This document shows positions 29,200 to 36,949 of a stretch of DNA of 44,963 nucleotides, in pieces. The first letter of the stretch is position 1; the number at the start of each line of letters is the position of its first letter. Location of the stretch: assembly GCA_017744935.1 (NCBI GenBank), contig JAGIAI010000065.1:1-44963 (forward strand), written 5' to 3'. Under the pieces are notes generated by a model. That model made no database searches and was not told the origin of the DNA. It saw only the letters and a program-made list of their open reading frames with translations. The stretch comes from Variovorax sp. (GTDB lineage: Bacteria; Pseudomonadota; Gammaproteobacteria; Burkholderiales; Burkholderiaceae_C). Position numbers and translations under genes: made by a program.

Positions 29200-30381
29200 A
29201 TGGCGAACGACTTTCTCTTTACCTCCGAATCGGTCTCCGAAGGCCACCCCGACAAGGTTGCCGACCAGATCTCGGACGCGATCCTCGACGCGATCTTTGC
29301 CCAGGACCCCCGCTCGCGCGTCGCTGCCGAAACGCTGACCAACACCGGCCTCGTCGTTCTCGCCGGCGAAATCACCACCAACGCGCACGTCGACTACATC
29401 CAGGTCGCACGCGACACGATCAAGCGCATCGGCTACGACAACACCGACTACGGCATCGACTACAAGGGTTGCGCCGTGATGGTCTGCTACGACAAGCAGT
29501 CCAACGACATCGCGCAGGGCGTGGACCACGCGAGCGATGACCACCTCAACACCGGCGCCGGTGACCAGGGCCTGATGTTCGGCTACGCCTGCGACGAAAC
29601 GCCCGAGCTCATGCCCGCGCCGATCTACTACGCGCACCGCCTCGTCGAGCGCCAGGCGCAACTGCGCAAGGACGGCCGCCTGCCCTTCCTGCGCCCCGAT
29701 GCCAAGAGCCAGGTCACGATGCGCTACGTGGACGGCAAGCCGCACAGCATCGACACCGTCGTGCTCTCCACGCAGCACCACCCCGACCAGAGCGAGACGG
29801 CGACCAAGATGAGGTCTTCGTTCGTCGAAGCCGTCGTCGAGGAAATCATCAAGCCGGTGCTCCCGAAAGAATGGCTGAAGGAAACCAAGTACCTGATCAA
29901 CCCGACCGGCCGTTTCGTCATCGGCGGCCCGCAGGGCGACTGCGGTCTCACCGGCCGCAAGATCATCGTCGACACCTACGGCGGCGCCTGCCCGCACGGC
30001 GGCGGTGCGTTCTCGGGCAAGGACCCGAGCAAGGTCGACCGCTCGGCCGCCTACGCTGCGCGCTACGTCGCCAAGAACATCGTCGCCGCGGGTCTCGCGC
30101 GCCAGTGCCAGATCCAGGTCGCCTATGCGATCGGCGTGGCTCGCCCGATGAACGTGACCGTCTACACCGAAGGCACGGGCGTCATCTCCGACGAAAAGAT
30201 CGCCACGCTGGTGCAGGAGCACTTCGACCTGCGTCCGAAGGGCATCATCCAGATGCTCGACCTGCTGCGCCCGATCTACAGCAAGACGGCCGCCTACGGC
30301 CACTTCGGCCGCGAAGAGCCCGAGTTCACCTGGGAACGCACCGACAAGGCCGCCGTGTTGCGCGCCGCCGCAGGTCTCTGA
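29200..30381 (+). CDS. metK: S-adenosylmethionine synthetase
   Basis: A 393-aa enzyme forming SAM from methionine and ATP, the main cellular methyl donor. Signatures: SEGHPDKVADQISDA (ATP/methionine site), GAGDQGLMFGYA, and the P-loop-like GGGAFSGKDPSKVDRSAAY. It is full length. I use the start at 29200 (MANDFLFTSESVSEGHPDK), 8 nt after ggag and matching the family; the open frame extends upstream through the riboswitch and is not coding. It ends with a strong terminator at 30407. Confidence 0.98.
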   Translation: MANDFLFTSESVSEGHPDKVADQISDAILDAIFAQDPRSRVAAETLTNTGLVVLAGEITTNAHVDYIQVARDTIKRIGYDNTDYGIDYKGCAVMVCYDKQSNDIAQGVDHASDDHLNTGAGDQGLMFGYACDETPELMPAPIYYAHRLVERQAQLRKDGRLPFLRPDAKSQVTMRYVDGKPHSIDTVVLSTQHHPDQSETATKMRSSFVEAVVEEIIKPVLPKEWLKETKYLINPTGRFVIGGPQGDCGLTGRKIIVDTYGGACPHGGGAFSGKDPSKVDRSAAYAARYVAKNIVAAGLARQCQIQVAYAIGVARPMNVTVYTEGTGVISDEKIATLVQEHFDLRPKGIIQMLDLLRPIYSKTAAYGHFGREEPEFTWERTDKAAVLRAAAGL

Positions 30382-30406
30382 CGCGATCGGCGTTCGGCCT
30401 CATCGA

Positions 30407-30441
30407 AGCCTGTGGATGCTCCGGCATCCGCAGGCTTTTTT
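30407..30441 (+). terminator. Rho-independent terminator of metK
   Basis: The hairpin AGCCTG-t-GGATGC (30407-30419) pairs with GCATCC-g-CAGGCT (30424-30435... with one internal mismatch) around a short loop, followed by six T (30436-30441). The last T belongs to the stop codon of the opposing phosphoribosyltransferase gene. Confidence 0.88.
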
Positions 30442-31082
30442 CATTGAGGCCCGGGTGCCCTGGACAGCAGCAGGTCCACCTCTTCGTCGCTCGTCTGCGC
30501 GAAATCCTCGTACCACATGCCCACCGCGCGAAAGTGCTCTGGTGTGCAGGGGCAGACGACCTCGTCAGCGAGCGCGCCCAAACTTTGCACCGCCTCGACC
30601 GAGGCCACCGGCACGGCGACCACGATCCGGTTCGGACCAGCCGAGCGCGCCGCCTTGACCGCAGCGCTCATGGTCGCGCCAGTCGCCAGGCCATCATCGA
30701 CGAGCACCAGGACCCGCCCCCCCAGCTCGAGCGGCGGACGGCCTGAGCGATAACGCCGTTCGCGCCGCTCCAGTTCGGCCTGTTCGCGCGCAACGATGGC
30801 CTCGAGCTGTCGCTCCGAGACCGGCCAGGCGCCTTCCGTATCGCTCATCACGCGAATGCCCCCCGACGCGATGGCACCCATCGCGAACTCTTCCTGGCCC
30901 GGAAAGCCGAGCTTGCGCACGACCAGTACATCGAGCCGTGCGCCGAGCGCGCGCGCCACTTCCCACGCCACCGGCACCCCGCCCCGCGGGAGGGCCAACA
31001 CCAGCACATCGGGCCGACCGCGCCAGGCTTCGAGCGCCGTGGCAAGCCGGCGGCCGGCATCACGCCGATCCTTGAACTTCAT
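30441..31082 (-). CDS. Phosphoribosyltransferase family protein
   Basis: A 213-aa type I phosphoribosyltransferase fold protein. The PRPP-binding motif VLVDDGLATGATM is at about residues 125-137, and LALPRGGVPVAWEVARAL at about 29-46 is the PPi-loop region. Members of this subgroup are often annotated only as phosphoribosyltransferases, and the accepted base is unknown. The start MKFKDRRDAGRRL at 31082 has AAGGAG upstream; 34 further codons in frame overlap the receptor gene and look noncoding. It is 22 bp after the TonB receptor gene, so cotranscription is likely, with no obvious functional link. Confidence 0.85.
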   Translation of the reverse strand: MKFKDRRDAGRRLATALEAWRGRPDVLVLALPRGGVPVAWEVARALGARLDVLVVRKLGFPGQEEFAMGAIASGGIRVMSDTEGAWPVSERQLEAIVAREQAELERRERRYRSGRPPLELGGRVLVLVDDGLATGATMSAAVKAARSAGPNRIVVAVPVASVEAVQSLGALADEVVCPCTPEHFRAVGMWYEDFAQTSDEEVDLLLSRAPGPQ

Positions 31083-31104
31083 CTGAACTCCTTTCGGCCG
31101 GAAT

Positions 31105-33216
31105 TCAGAAGCGATAGGCGCCACTCGCTCCGACCGTCCAGTTGCGCCCTGGCGCCGGCTCGATGTAGCGGGCATTGCCCTCATTCACGATGACTGAGCC
31201 GATGTAGCGCTTGTCGAACAGGTTGTCGACGCGTGCAAAGGCATTGAATTCCCAGCGATCCCAGCGCTTCAGGTAGCCGGCGAAAAGCGCAACCACACCA
31301 TAGCCCGGTGCGCTGACCGTGTTGCGATCATTGGCTTCGATGTTCGAGGCGGCGCGCAGTTCGGTGCCCGCGCGCCAGCCTTCAGGCGGCACCCAGCCGT
31401 AGGAGGCGAACAGCGTCTGCGACGCGATGCCGGGGATGCGATTGCCGCCCGGCACGAAGCTGCTCGCGGTGCACGGCACCGTGCCGCAGAACGGGTCGCT
31501 GTAGCGCGCGTCGAGCCAGGTGTAGGCGACTTGCGTGCGCCAGTGGTTCTCGGTTTCGTGCTGCCAGGCCAGTTCGAAGCCGTCGCGCTTGGTGCGGCCG
31601 GCATTCTGGTAGGTGGCGCGGCCGCCGACATTGGTGGCGGTCACGATCTCGTCGTCAGTGCGGGTCTGGAACGCCGCGGCGGTCAGCAGTCCGCCACCGA
31701 GCCGTGCCTTGGCTCCGACCTCGACGCTGTCATTGGTCGCGGGTTGCAGCGCGAAGTTGAGTCCGCTTTGCCCATCGGGCCGGTACGAAAGCTCATTGAG
31801 CGTCGGCGTCTCGAAGCCGCGGCCCACCGAGGTGTAGAACGCCAGATCGCGCGAGGCCTCGTAGCGCAGCGAAGCCACCGGCAGGGTCTTTTCGTAGCGC
31901 GCGCTTCCGCTGTCGTCGCGGTTCGCCCCGACGATGTAGTGATCCTGCGAATCGAAGTCGACCTTGCTGCGACGCACACCGACTTCAAGCGCCCACTGGT
32001 CGGCGAACTTCCAGTTGGCCTGCGCATAGGGGTCGGCGTTGTAGACCTTGTTGATCTCGTTGCGGCGCAGCCGCCCCTGCACCCCGAGGATCGGGTTCGC
32101 GACGCTGCCGATGTAGTTCTCGTAGCCGGTACGGTGCTCGCGCAGGTCGTCGTAGGAGAGGCCGGCGACCAATTCGAAGGGGCGGTCGGCCAGCTTCATG
32201 TGCGAGATCCACCGCAGGTCGGCACCCCAGTAGTCGCGATCGAGGCCGATCACGCCGCCGGCGCTCGTCGGGCTCACCTGCGCCGAAGGCGGGATGGCCT
32301 GGAATTGCGTTGTCTTGCGCTCGCCGGTGTAGAGCATCAGCCGCAGCGCGTTGTCCGCGTCGATGCGGCGGTCGTAGATCAGGCCGCCCTGCGTCTGGTC
32401 CACGGTCTTGCGCGTGTTGAATTGCGTTGCGACCGCAGCGCTGCGCGGATTGAGGGCGTACTGATCGGCCGTGAGGCCGAGCGGGTCCTGCGCGTTGATG
32501 TTCACGCTGTTGAGGATCAGCGTGAGCCGGCTTCCATCGTCAAGCGACAAGCCCAGCTTGCCGTTGACGATGTTGCGCTGCGCCTCGCTGTGGTCGCGGT
32601 AGCCATCGGTGGAGAAGTGGCTGCCGCTCAGCAGATAGTCCACAGCCCCGGACGAGCCGCTCACCTGCGAGCTGATGCGGCTGGTGCCGAAGCTGCCGCC
32701 AGCCATCGAGAAGGCCAGCCTCGGCGGCCCTTCGCCGGTCTCGGTGAACGACTGCACCACGCCGCCCGAAGAGTTGCCGTAAAGCGCGGAGAACGGCCCG
32801 CGCAGCACCTCGACGCGATCAAGCGAGCCGATGTCGATGTTGGACGTTTGCCCCTGGCCATCTGGCATCGTCGCGGGAATGCCATCGACATAGAGCCGCA
32901 CGCCGCGCACACCGAAGGTCGAACGCGCGCCGAAGCCGCGAATCGACAGTTGCAGGTCTTGCGCGTAGTTCTGGCGGTTCTGGATCTGCAGCCCCGGCAC
33001 CGGCCCGAGCCCTTCGGAGAGATTGACGCCCAGGCGGCTGTCGCGGATGTCATCGCCTTCCACCCGATCGACCGAACCCGCCACGTCGAAGGCCGGCGCC
33101 GGGCCGCGCGGCGTGGTGACGGTGACCTCAGTCAGCGTCGGCGCTTCGACCTGCGCCCAGGCCCCGGGCGATGCTGCGAGCAGGAGACAGGCCGACGCGA
33201 CGACGGTTCTTTTCAT
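31105..33216 (-). CDS. TonB-dependent outer-membrane receptor, YncD/PqqU-like
   Basis: A 703-aa TonB-dependent transporter. The signal peptide is about 1-21 (SPGAWA), a TonB-box-like stretch TLTEVTVTTPR follows, then the plug (about 40-155) and a 22-strand barrel ending in a C-terminal aromatic (GAYRF). The plug stretch GFGARSTFGVRGVRLYVDG and IPATMPDGQGQTSNIDIGSL resemble E. coli YncD/PqqU, which imports the cofactor PQQ; this resemblance is from memory. The ligand could instead be a metal chelate, given its place at the end of an iron-type operon. Confidence 0.88.
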   Translation of the reverse strand: MKRTVVASACLLLAASPGAWAQVEAPTLTEVTVTTPRGPAPAFDVAGSVDRVEGDDIRDSRLGVNLSEGLGPVPGLQIQNRQNYAQDLQLSIRGFGARSTFGVRGVRLYVDGIPATMPDGQGQTSNIDIGSLDRVEVLRGPFSALYGNSSGGVVQSFTETGEGPPRLAFSMAGGSFGTSRISSQVSGSSGAVDYLLSGSHFSTDGYRDHSEAQRNIVNGKLGLSLDDGSRLTLILNSVNINAQDPLGLTADQYALNPRSAAVATQFNTRKTVDQTQGGLIYDRRIDADNALRLMLYTGERKTTQFQAIPPSAQVSPTSAGGVIGLDRDYWGADLRWISHMKLADRPFELVAGLSYDDLREHRTGYENYIGSVANPILGVQGRLRRNEINKVYNADPYAQANWKFADQWALEVGVRRSKVDFDSQDHYIVGANRDDSGSARYEKTLPVASLRYEASRDLAFYTSVGRGFETPTLNELSYRPDGQSGLNFALQPATNDSVEVGAKARLGGGLLTAAAFQTRTDDEIVTATNVGGRATYQNAGRTKRDGFELAWQHETENHWRTQVAYTWLDARYSDPFCGTVPCTASSFVPGGNRIPGIASQTLFASYGWVPPEGWRAGTELRAASNIEANDRNTVSAPGYGVVALFAGYLKRWDRWEFNAFARVDNLFDKRYIGSVIVNEGNARYIEPAPGRNWTVGASGAYRF

Positions 33217-33264
33217 CGCCGCGATTCTGCGGTGATGCGTCGCGTCGCGGTGGGGGGACTGACC

Positions 33265-33471
33265 CTAGGGCCGGGCTGGGCGTCGGCACCAGCCGAACCA
33301 GATGCCGACCACGACCGGAATGCCGAGCGCGAACCAGGCGAGCACATCGCCCAATCCGCCGTCACTGAACAAGGCCGAGATGAGTCCGATGACGGTGAGC
33401 AACCCGAGCGCGATCGGCCAGCCCCACAGATGCCAGAAGTGGCCGCGGTGGTGATGGTGGTGATGCGTCAT
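33265..33471 (-). CDS. Small membrane protein with native N-terminal His6
   Basis: A 68-aa protein beginning MTHHHHHHRGHFWHLWGW, so residues 3-8 are six consecutive histidines, with further His at 11 and 14. Two membrane helices follow (about 18-36 and 44-60), with a short SDGGLGD turn, then a basic tail (CRRPARP). The His cluster could bind Fe, Ni, Zn or Cu. Its ATG overlaps the PepSY stop as ATGA, and the gene lies between two TonB receptor genes. I do not recognise a named family. Coding is supported by the coupled start and coherent membrane topology. Confidence 0.7.
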   Translation of the reverse strand: MTHHHHHHRGHFWHLWGWPIALGLLTVIGLISALFSDGGLGDVLAWFALGIPVVVGIWFGWCRRPARP

Positions 33472-34658
33472 GCGCCCACCTTCGCCGCCGGAGCAGGCCG
33501 TGCCAGCGGGGGCGTGCCGGCTTCACTTGGTGAAGCCTCTTCAGGCCGCCGCGTGGCAGGCACCATCTTGCCGCGCTTGAGCCACAGATAGAGCCCGCTG
33601 CCCAGCACGATGATGGTGGCGACATCGAGCAGCGCCCAGAGGATCTGCATCGGCATGCCGCCGTAGTCGCCGAAGTGCAGCGGCTGCGACAGGAGAAGGC
33701 CGGTGAGATACCACGGAAGCGTCGGGCTGGCGGTGATCTTGTTCGTCTGCGCATCGACCAGCACCGGCTGCAGCAGCCGCGAGGTGAAGGGCTCGTTGCC
33801 GCGCAGGAACACCGTGTTGTGGTGCGGGCTCGAAAAGGCCGTGCCCGGGAAGGCGATGAACGAAAGCTTCGTACCGGCCGCATGCTGCAAAGCGACGTCC
33901 AGCGACTTCTGCACCGGCGCGCGATCTTCCTTGGGTACGAGCGGCTGGCCTTCGTACGGCTTGAGCAGCGCGCTGAGCTGGTCGTACTGCCAGTACTTCA
34001 CGAGCAGGTCGGCCCAGGTGTTGATGACGCCCGTCGCGCCAACCGTGGACGCCCATACCAGCGTGACGATGCCGAGCAGGTTGTGCAGGTCGAGCCATTT
34101 CACACGCGGCCGACGCTCGCGCCGCACCGTGCCGAAATCCAGCTTGCGCATGAAGGGCGAATAGAGCACGACGCCAGAGACGATCGCAACCAGTAGAAGC
34201 AGACCCATGAAGCCGAGGAACAGCTTGCCCGGCAAGCCCGCGAACAGGTCGACGTGCAGCTTGAGCATGATGTACATGAAGCCTTCATCGGTCGGCGGCT
34301 GGCCGAGGACCTGCGCGGTGCGGGCGTCCACTGCGACGGACTTGTAGTCATCCGTCGGTGCAGGCGTCGGCGTCATCGTGACGAACCAGATCGTGTCGTC
34401 ATCCTCCGCCTGCGAGACGTACTGCACCACGCGATCGGGGTATAGCGCGCGCGCCGAATCCAGCACGCGGTCGAGGCTGGCGCGCGGCGTGCTCGCGGGC
34501 ATCCTCGGGGATTCGATCTCGGTGCCGAGAAGGTGGCCGATCTCGTGGTGGAAGATCAACGGCAGGCCCGTGATGCACAGCAGCAGCATGAACACGGTGC
34601 AAACCAGGCTGCTCCACTTGTGGACCCAAGCCCAGATCTTGATACGTCGGCTGTTCAT
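33468..34658 (-). CDS. PepSY-associated transmembrane protein (siderophore-linked)
   Basis: A 396-aa inner-membrane protein with four main membrane helices (about 17-36, 145-165, 190-215, 335-360) and periplasmic PepSY-type regions. KIWAWVHKWSSLVCTVFMLLLCITGLPLIFHHEIGHLL is the classic PepSY_TM N-terminus with its helix and histidines; KWLDLHNLLGIVTLVW is the repeat. Relatives beside siderophore receptors include ferric-siderophore reductases such as FoxB-type proteins. It follows the receptor gene by 24 bp, so reduction of imported ferric chelate is a reasonable inference. The C-terminus is a Pro/Ala-rich tail. Confidence 0.88.
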   Translation of the reverse strand: MNSRRIKIWAWVHKWSSLVCTVFMLLLCITGLPLIFHHEIGHLLGTEIESPRMPASTPRASLDRVLDSARALYPDRVVQYVSQAEDDDTIWFVTMTPTPAPTDDYKSVAVDARTAQVLGQPPTDEGFMYIMLKLHVDLFAGLPGKLFLGFMGLLLLVAIVSGVVLYSPFMRKLDFGTVRRERRPRVKWLDLHNLLGIVTLVWASTVGATGVINTWADLLVKYWQYDQLSALLKPYEGQPLVPKEDRAPVQKSLDVALQHAAGTKLSFIAFPGTAFSSPHHNTVFLRGNEPFTSRLLQPVLVDAQTNKITASPTLPWYLTGLLLSQPLHFGDYGGMPMQILWALLDVATIIVLGSGLYLWLKRGKMVPATRRPEEASPSEAGTPPLARPAPAAKVGA

Positions 34659-34682
34659 AGAGGGGGGGATTGTGCCGAGAGA

Positions 34683-36812
34683 TCAAAAGCGGTAGGAAGC
34701 GCTGGCGATCGCGTTGCGCCGCGCGCCATACCAGCAATCGCCGCGCGACAAGCACACGGAGCTGTAGACCCTGTCGGTGAGGTTGCCGATGTTGAGCGCG
34801 AAGCGCCACTTGGCGGTCTCGTAGGCCACCATCGCGTCGAGCAGCGTCACAGCCGGCGTCTCCGGTGCAACGCCATCCTTGAAGCTGCTCATCCAGCGCA
34901 CGCCGGCGCCAACGGAAAAGCCGGGGATCCCGGCCAGCGCGAAGCGGTACTTCGCCCACACCGCGGCCTGATTTCGGGGAACCTGCGTCAGTTGCGGATC
35001 GAGGTCGGTGTAGTTGTAGAAGGCGACGAGATCCCAGGCCTTCGCCAGCGTTGCCTTGAGTTCGAATTCCGCGCCCCGGATCTTGGTGCTGCCGGCCTGC
35101 AAGTAGTCGGTGCCGCCATTCGGATCGAGGATCAGGCGATTGTCTTCACGGAGGTCATAGACCGCGGCGGTGAAGGCGATCGGCTTGTCGTTGGGCAGGT
35201 ACTTGATGCCGCCCTCCCACTGCTTGCCGCGTTGCGGGGTGAAACGCTGGTCGTTGGCATTCAGGCCCGCGACGGGGGTGAAGGATTCGCCGTAGCTGAT
35301 ATAGGGCGAAATGCCGTTGTCGGCCGCGTACATCAGCGCGAATCGCTTGCTCGTGGCGTTGGACCTTTCGTCATCGCTGCCTTCCAGGCTATTCGACACG
35401 TCGTCATGCCGCACGCCGGCGATCACGATCCAGTTCTTGGCGAACTTCATCTGGTCCTGCACGTACACGCCAACCTGGCGCTGCGTGGACTTCGGGCTGT
35501 CGACCAACTCCTGCATCGGGAAAGGAAGCCCGTAGACCGGCGCGTACGCATCGATGAGCGGCTGGTTGCCGCCAAGGTAGATCGGATAGTCCGACGCAGA
35601 GCGCTTGTTCATCGAGTAGCGCGCGTAGTCCACGCCGGTGAGCACCTGGTGCTCGAGCGCGCCAGTCTTGAAGCGGCCTTCGATGTTCTGGTCGGTGGTC
35701 AGCAAGTTGACCTTGGTGATGCTCGAATCCCAGAAGCGGCCGAACAGCCGCTTGTTGACCGGATCGCCGGCCCAGCCGCCCGGTTCGGTGAACGAATCAC
35801 CATAGAAGCCGGTGTAGTCGACGTTGTTGCGGGCAAAGCGCAGGTTCTGCCGCACCGACCAATCGTCGTTGAACTTGTGCTCGAACAGCCAGCCGACCGT
35901 CGAGCGCTCGGTGTTGTAGCGGTCGTAGCCCGGCTCGCCGATGAAGCGGCTGGTGGGAAGCTGGCCGTTCGGGTTCGGCAGCACCACGCCCTCCCACGGG
36001 AAGAACTGCGAGGTCGAACCGGTCTTGTCCTTCTGGTAGAGAGCCTGCAGCGTGAGCGACGTCTGCGCGTTCGGCCGCCAGGTCAGCGATGGCGCGATCA
36101 GCTGGCGATCGTCCGGCACGTAGTCGACCTGCGTATCGGAGTTGCGGGCGACGGCGACCACGCGATAGAGCCATTGGCCATCTTCGGTGAGCGGACCGGT
36201 CAAGTCGGCCTGAAGCTGCTTGCGGTTCCAGCTTCCAAACTGCACGCCGACTTCGCGCTGCGTCTCGGCTTGCGGCCGCTTGCTGACCATGTTGACCACG
36301 CCGGCGGTGCTGCCCTGGCCGAAAAGCATCGCCGATGGCCCGCGAAGGACTTCGATGCGCTCGAGCGTGTAGGGATCGGTACGCGCGTTGCTGGTGTACC
36401 AGTCGAAGTTCTTGCGCAGACCGTCGAGGTACTCGTCGGGATTCCCGCCGCGGACCAGTGCGCTGTCGGTGCGCGAATCCAGCCCGTAGGCATCGGAGCG
36501 AACGCCCGCGGCGTAGTTGAGCGCGTCCTGAATGTTCGTTGCGCCCTGGTCGATCATCTCGTCGCGGGTCACGATCGTCACGGACTGCGGCGTCTCGGAC
36601 AGGGGCGTGTCGGTCTTGGTGGCGGAAGCAGCGTTCCGCGCGCGGTAGCCGATGACTGGCGAGGTCGCGGTTTCAACCTCGGCATTCGCATCCACGCGCA
36701 CTTCCGGCAGGGTGGCCTGACTAGTCTGGGCGACGGTTTGGTGCTGAATGGACATGACGACGCAGCCGGCGATCAGCGTGGCCGCGGGGCCACGCTTCGA
36801 AAGGATCAACAT
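34683..36812 (-). CDS. TonB-dependent siderophore receptor (FhuA/FoxA-type)
   Basis: A 709-aa outer-membrane receptor. The signal peptide runs to about residue 29 (HQTVAQ); there is no N-terminal STN signalling domain. The plug has TPLSETPQSVTIVTRDEM, the diagnostic siderophore-receptor segment, and RIEVLRGPSAMLFGQGSTAGVVNMVSKRP. The barrel ends in CLSRGDCWYGARRNAIASASYRF, the cysteine-pair C-terminus common in hydroxamate receptors. The start at 36812 is 20 bp from a Fur-box-like site. It heads the operon with PepSY, the His6 protein, the second receptor and possibly the phosphoribosyltransferase. The exact siderophore is unknown. Confidence 0.92.
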   Translation of the reverse strand: MLILSKRGPAATLIAGCVVMSIQHQTVAQTSQATLPEVRVDANAEVETATSPVIGYRARNAASATKTDTPLSETPQSVTIVTRDEMIDQGATNIQDALNYAAGVRSDAYGLDSRTDSALVRGGNPDEYLDGLRKNFDWYTSNARTDPYTLERIEVLRGPSAMLFGQGSTAGVVNMVSKRPQAETQREVGVQFGSWNRKQLQADLTGPLTEDGQWLYRVVAVARNSDTQVDYVPDDRQLIAPSLTWRPNAQTSLTLQALYQKDKTGSTSQFFPWEGVVLPNPNGQLPTSRFIGEPGYDRYNTERSTVGWLFEHKFNDDWSVRQNLRFARNNVDYTGFYGDSFTEPGGWAGDPVNKRLFGRFWDSSITKVNLLTTDQNIEGRFKTGALEHQVLTGVDYARYSMNKRSASDYPIYLGGNQPLIDAYAPVYGLPFPMQELVDSPKSTQRQVGVYVQDQMKFAKNWIVIAGVRHDDVSNSLEGSDDERSNATSKRFALMYAADNGISPYISYGESFTPVAGLNANDQRFTPQRGKQWEGGIKYLPNDKPIAFTAAVYDLREDNRLILDPNGGTDYLQAGSTKIRGAEFELKATLAKAWDLVAFYNYTDLDPQLTQVPRNQAAVWAKYRFALAGIPGFSVGAGVRWMSSFKDGVAPETPAVTLLDAMVAYETAKWRFALNIGNLTDRVYSSVCLSRGDCWYGARRNAIASASYRF

Positions 36813-36832
36813 TCGGATTGGCGATTGTAATT

Positions 36833-36851
36833 GATAACGATTCGCATTCTA
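36833..36851 (-). promoter_or_regulatory. Putative Fur box
   Basis: The 19-mer gataacgattcgcattcta matches 13 of 19 positions of the classic Fur consensus (by hand alignment). It lies 20 bp upstream of the siderophore receptor start, in an AT-rich patch of an otherwise GC-rich region, where it would block transcription under iron-replete conditions. The divergent phospholipase D gene starts about 100 bp away on the other side. Confidence 0.6.
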
Positions 36852-36949
36852 TTCATGAACGAAATCTGAACGCAAATCGAAATGGCGCAGTGCGCGCCGC
36901 ACGCACTTCCGGCCGGCTACGATCCCGGCGCCAAGCCCTTCGGCGAGCC

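Noticed and set aside
29197..30303. 368-codon minus-strand open frame over metK
   Set aside because: A shadow of the highly conserved metK gene.
31531..36830. Long plus-strand open frames (686 and 765 codons) over the TonB receptor genes
   Set aside because: Both receptors have signal peptides, plugs and C-terminal aromatic residues on the minus strand; the plus-strand products lack features.
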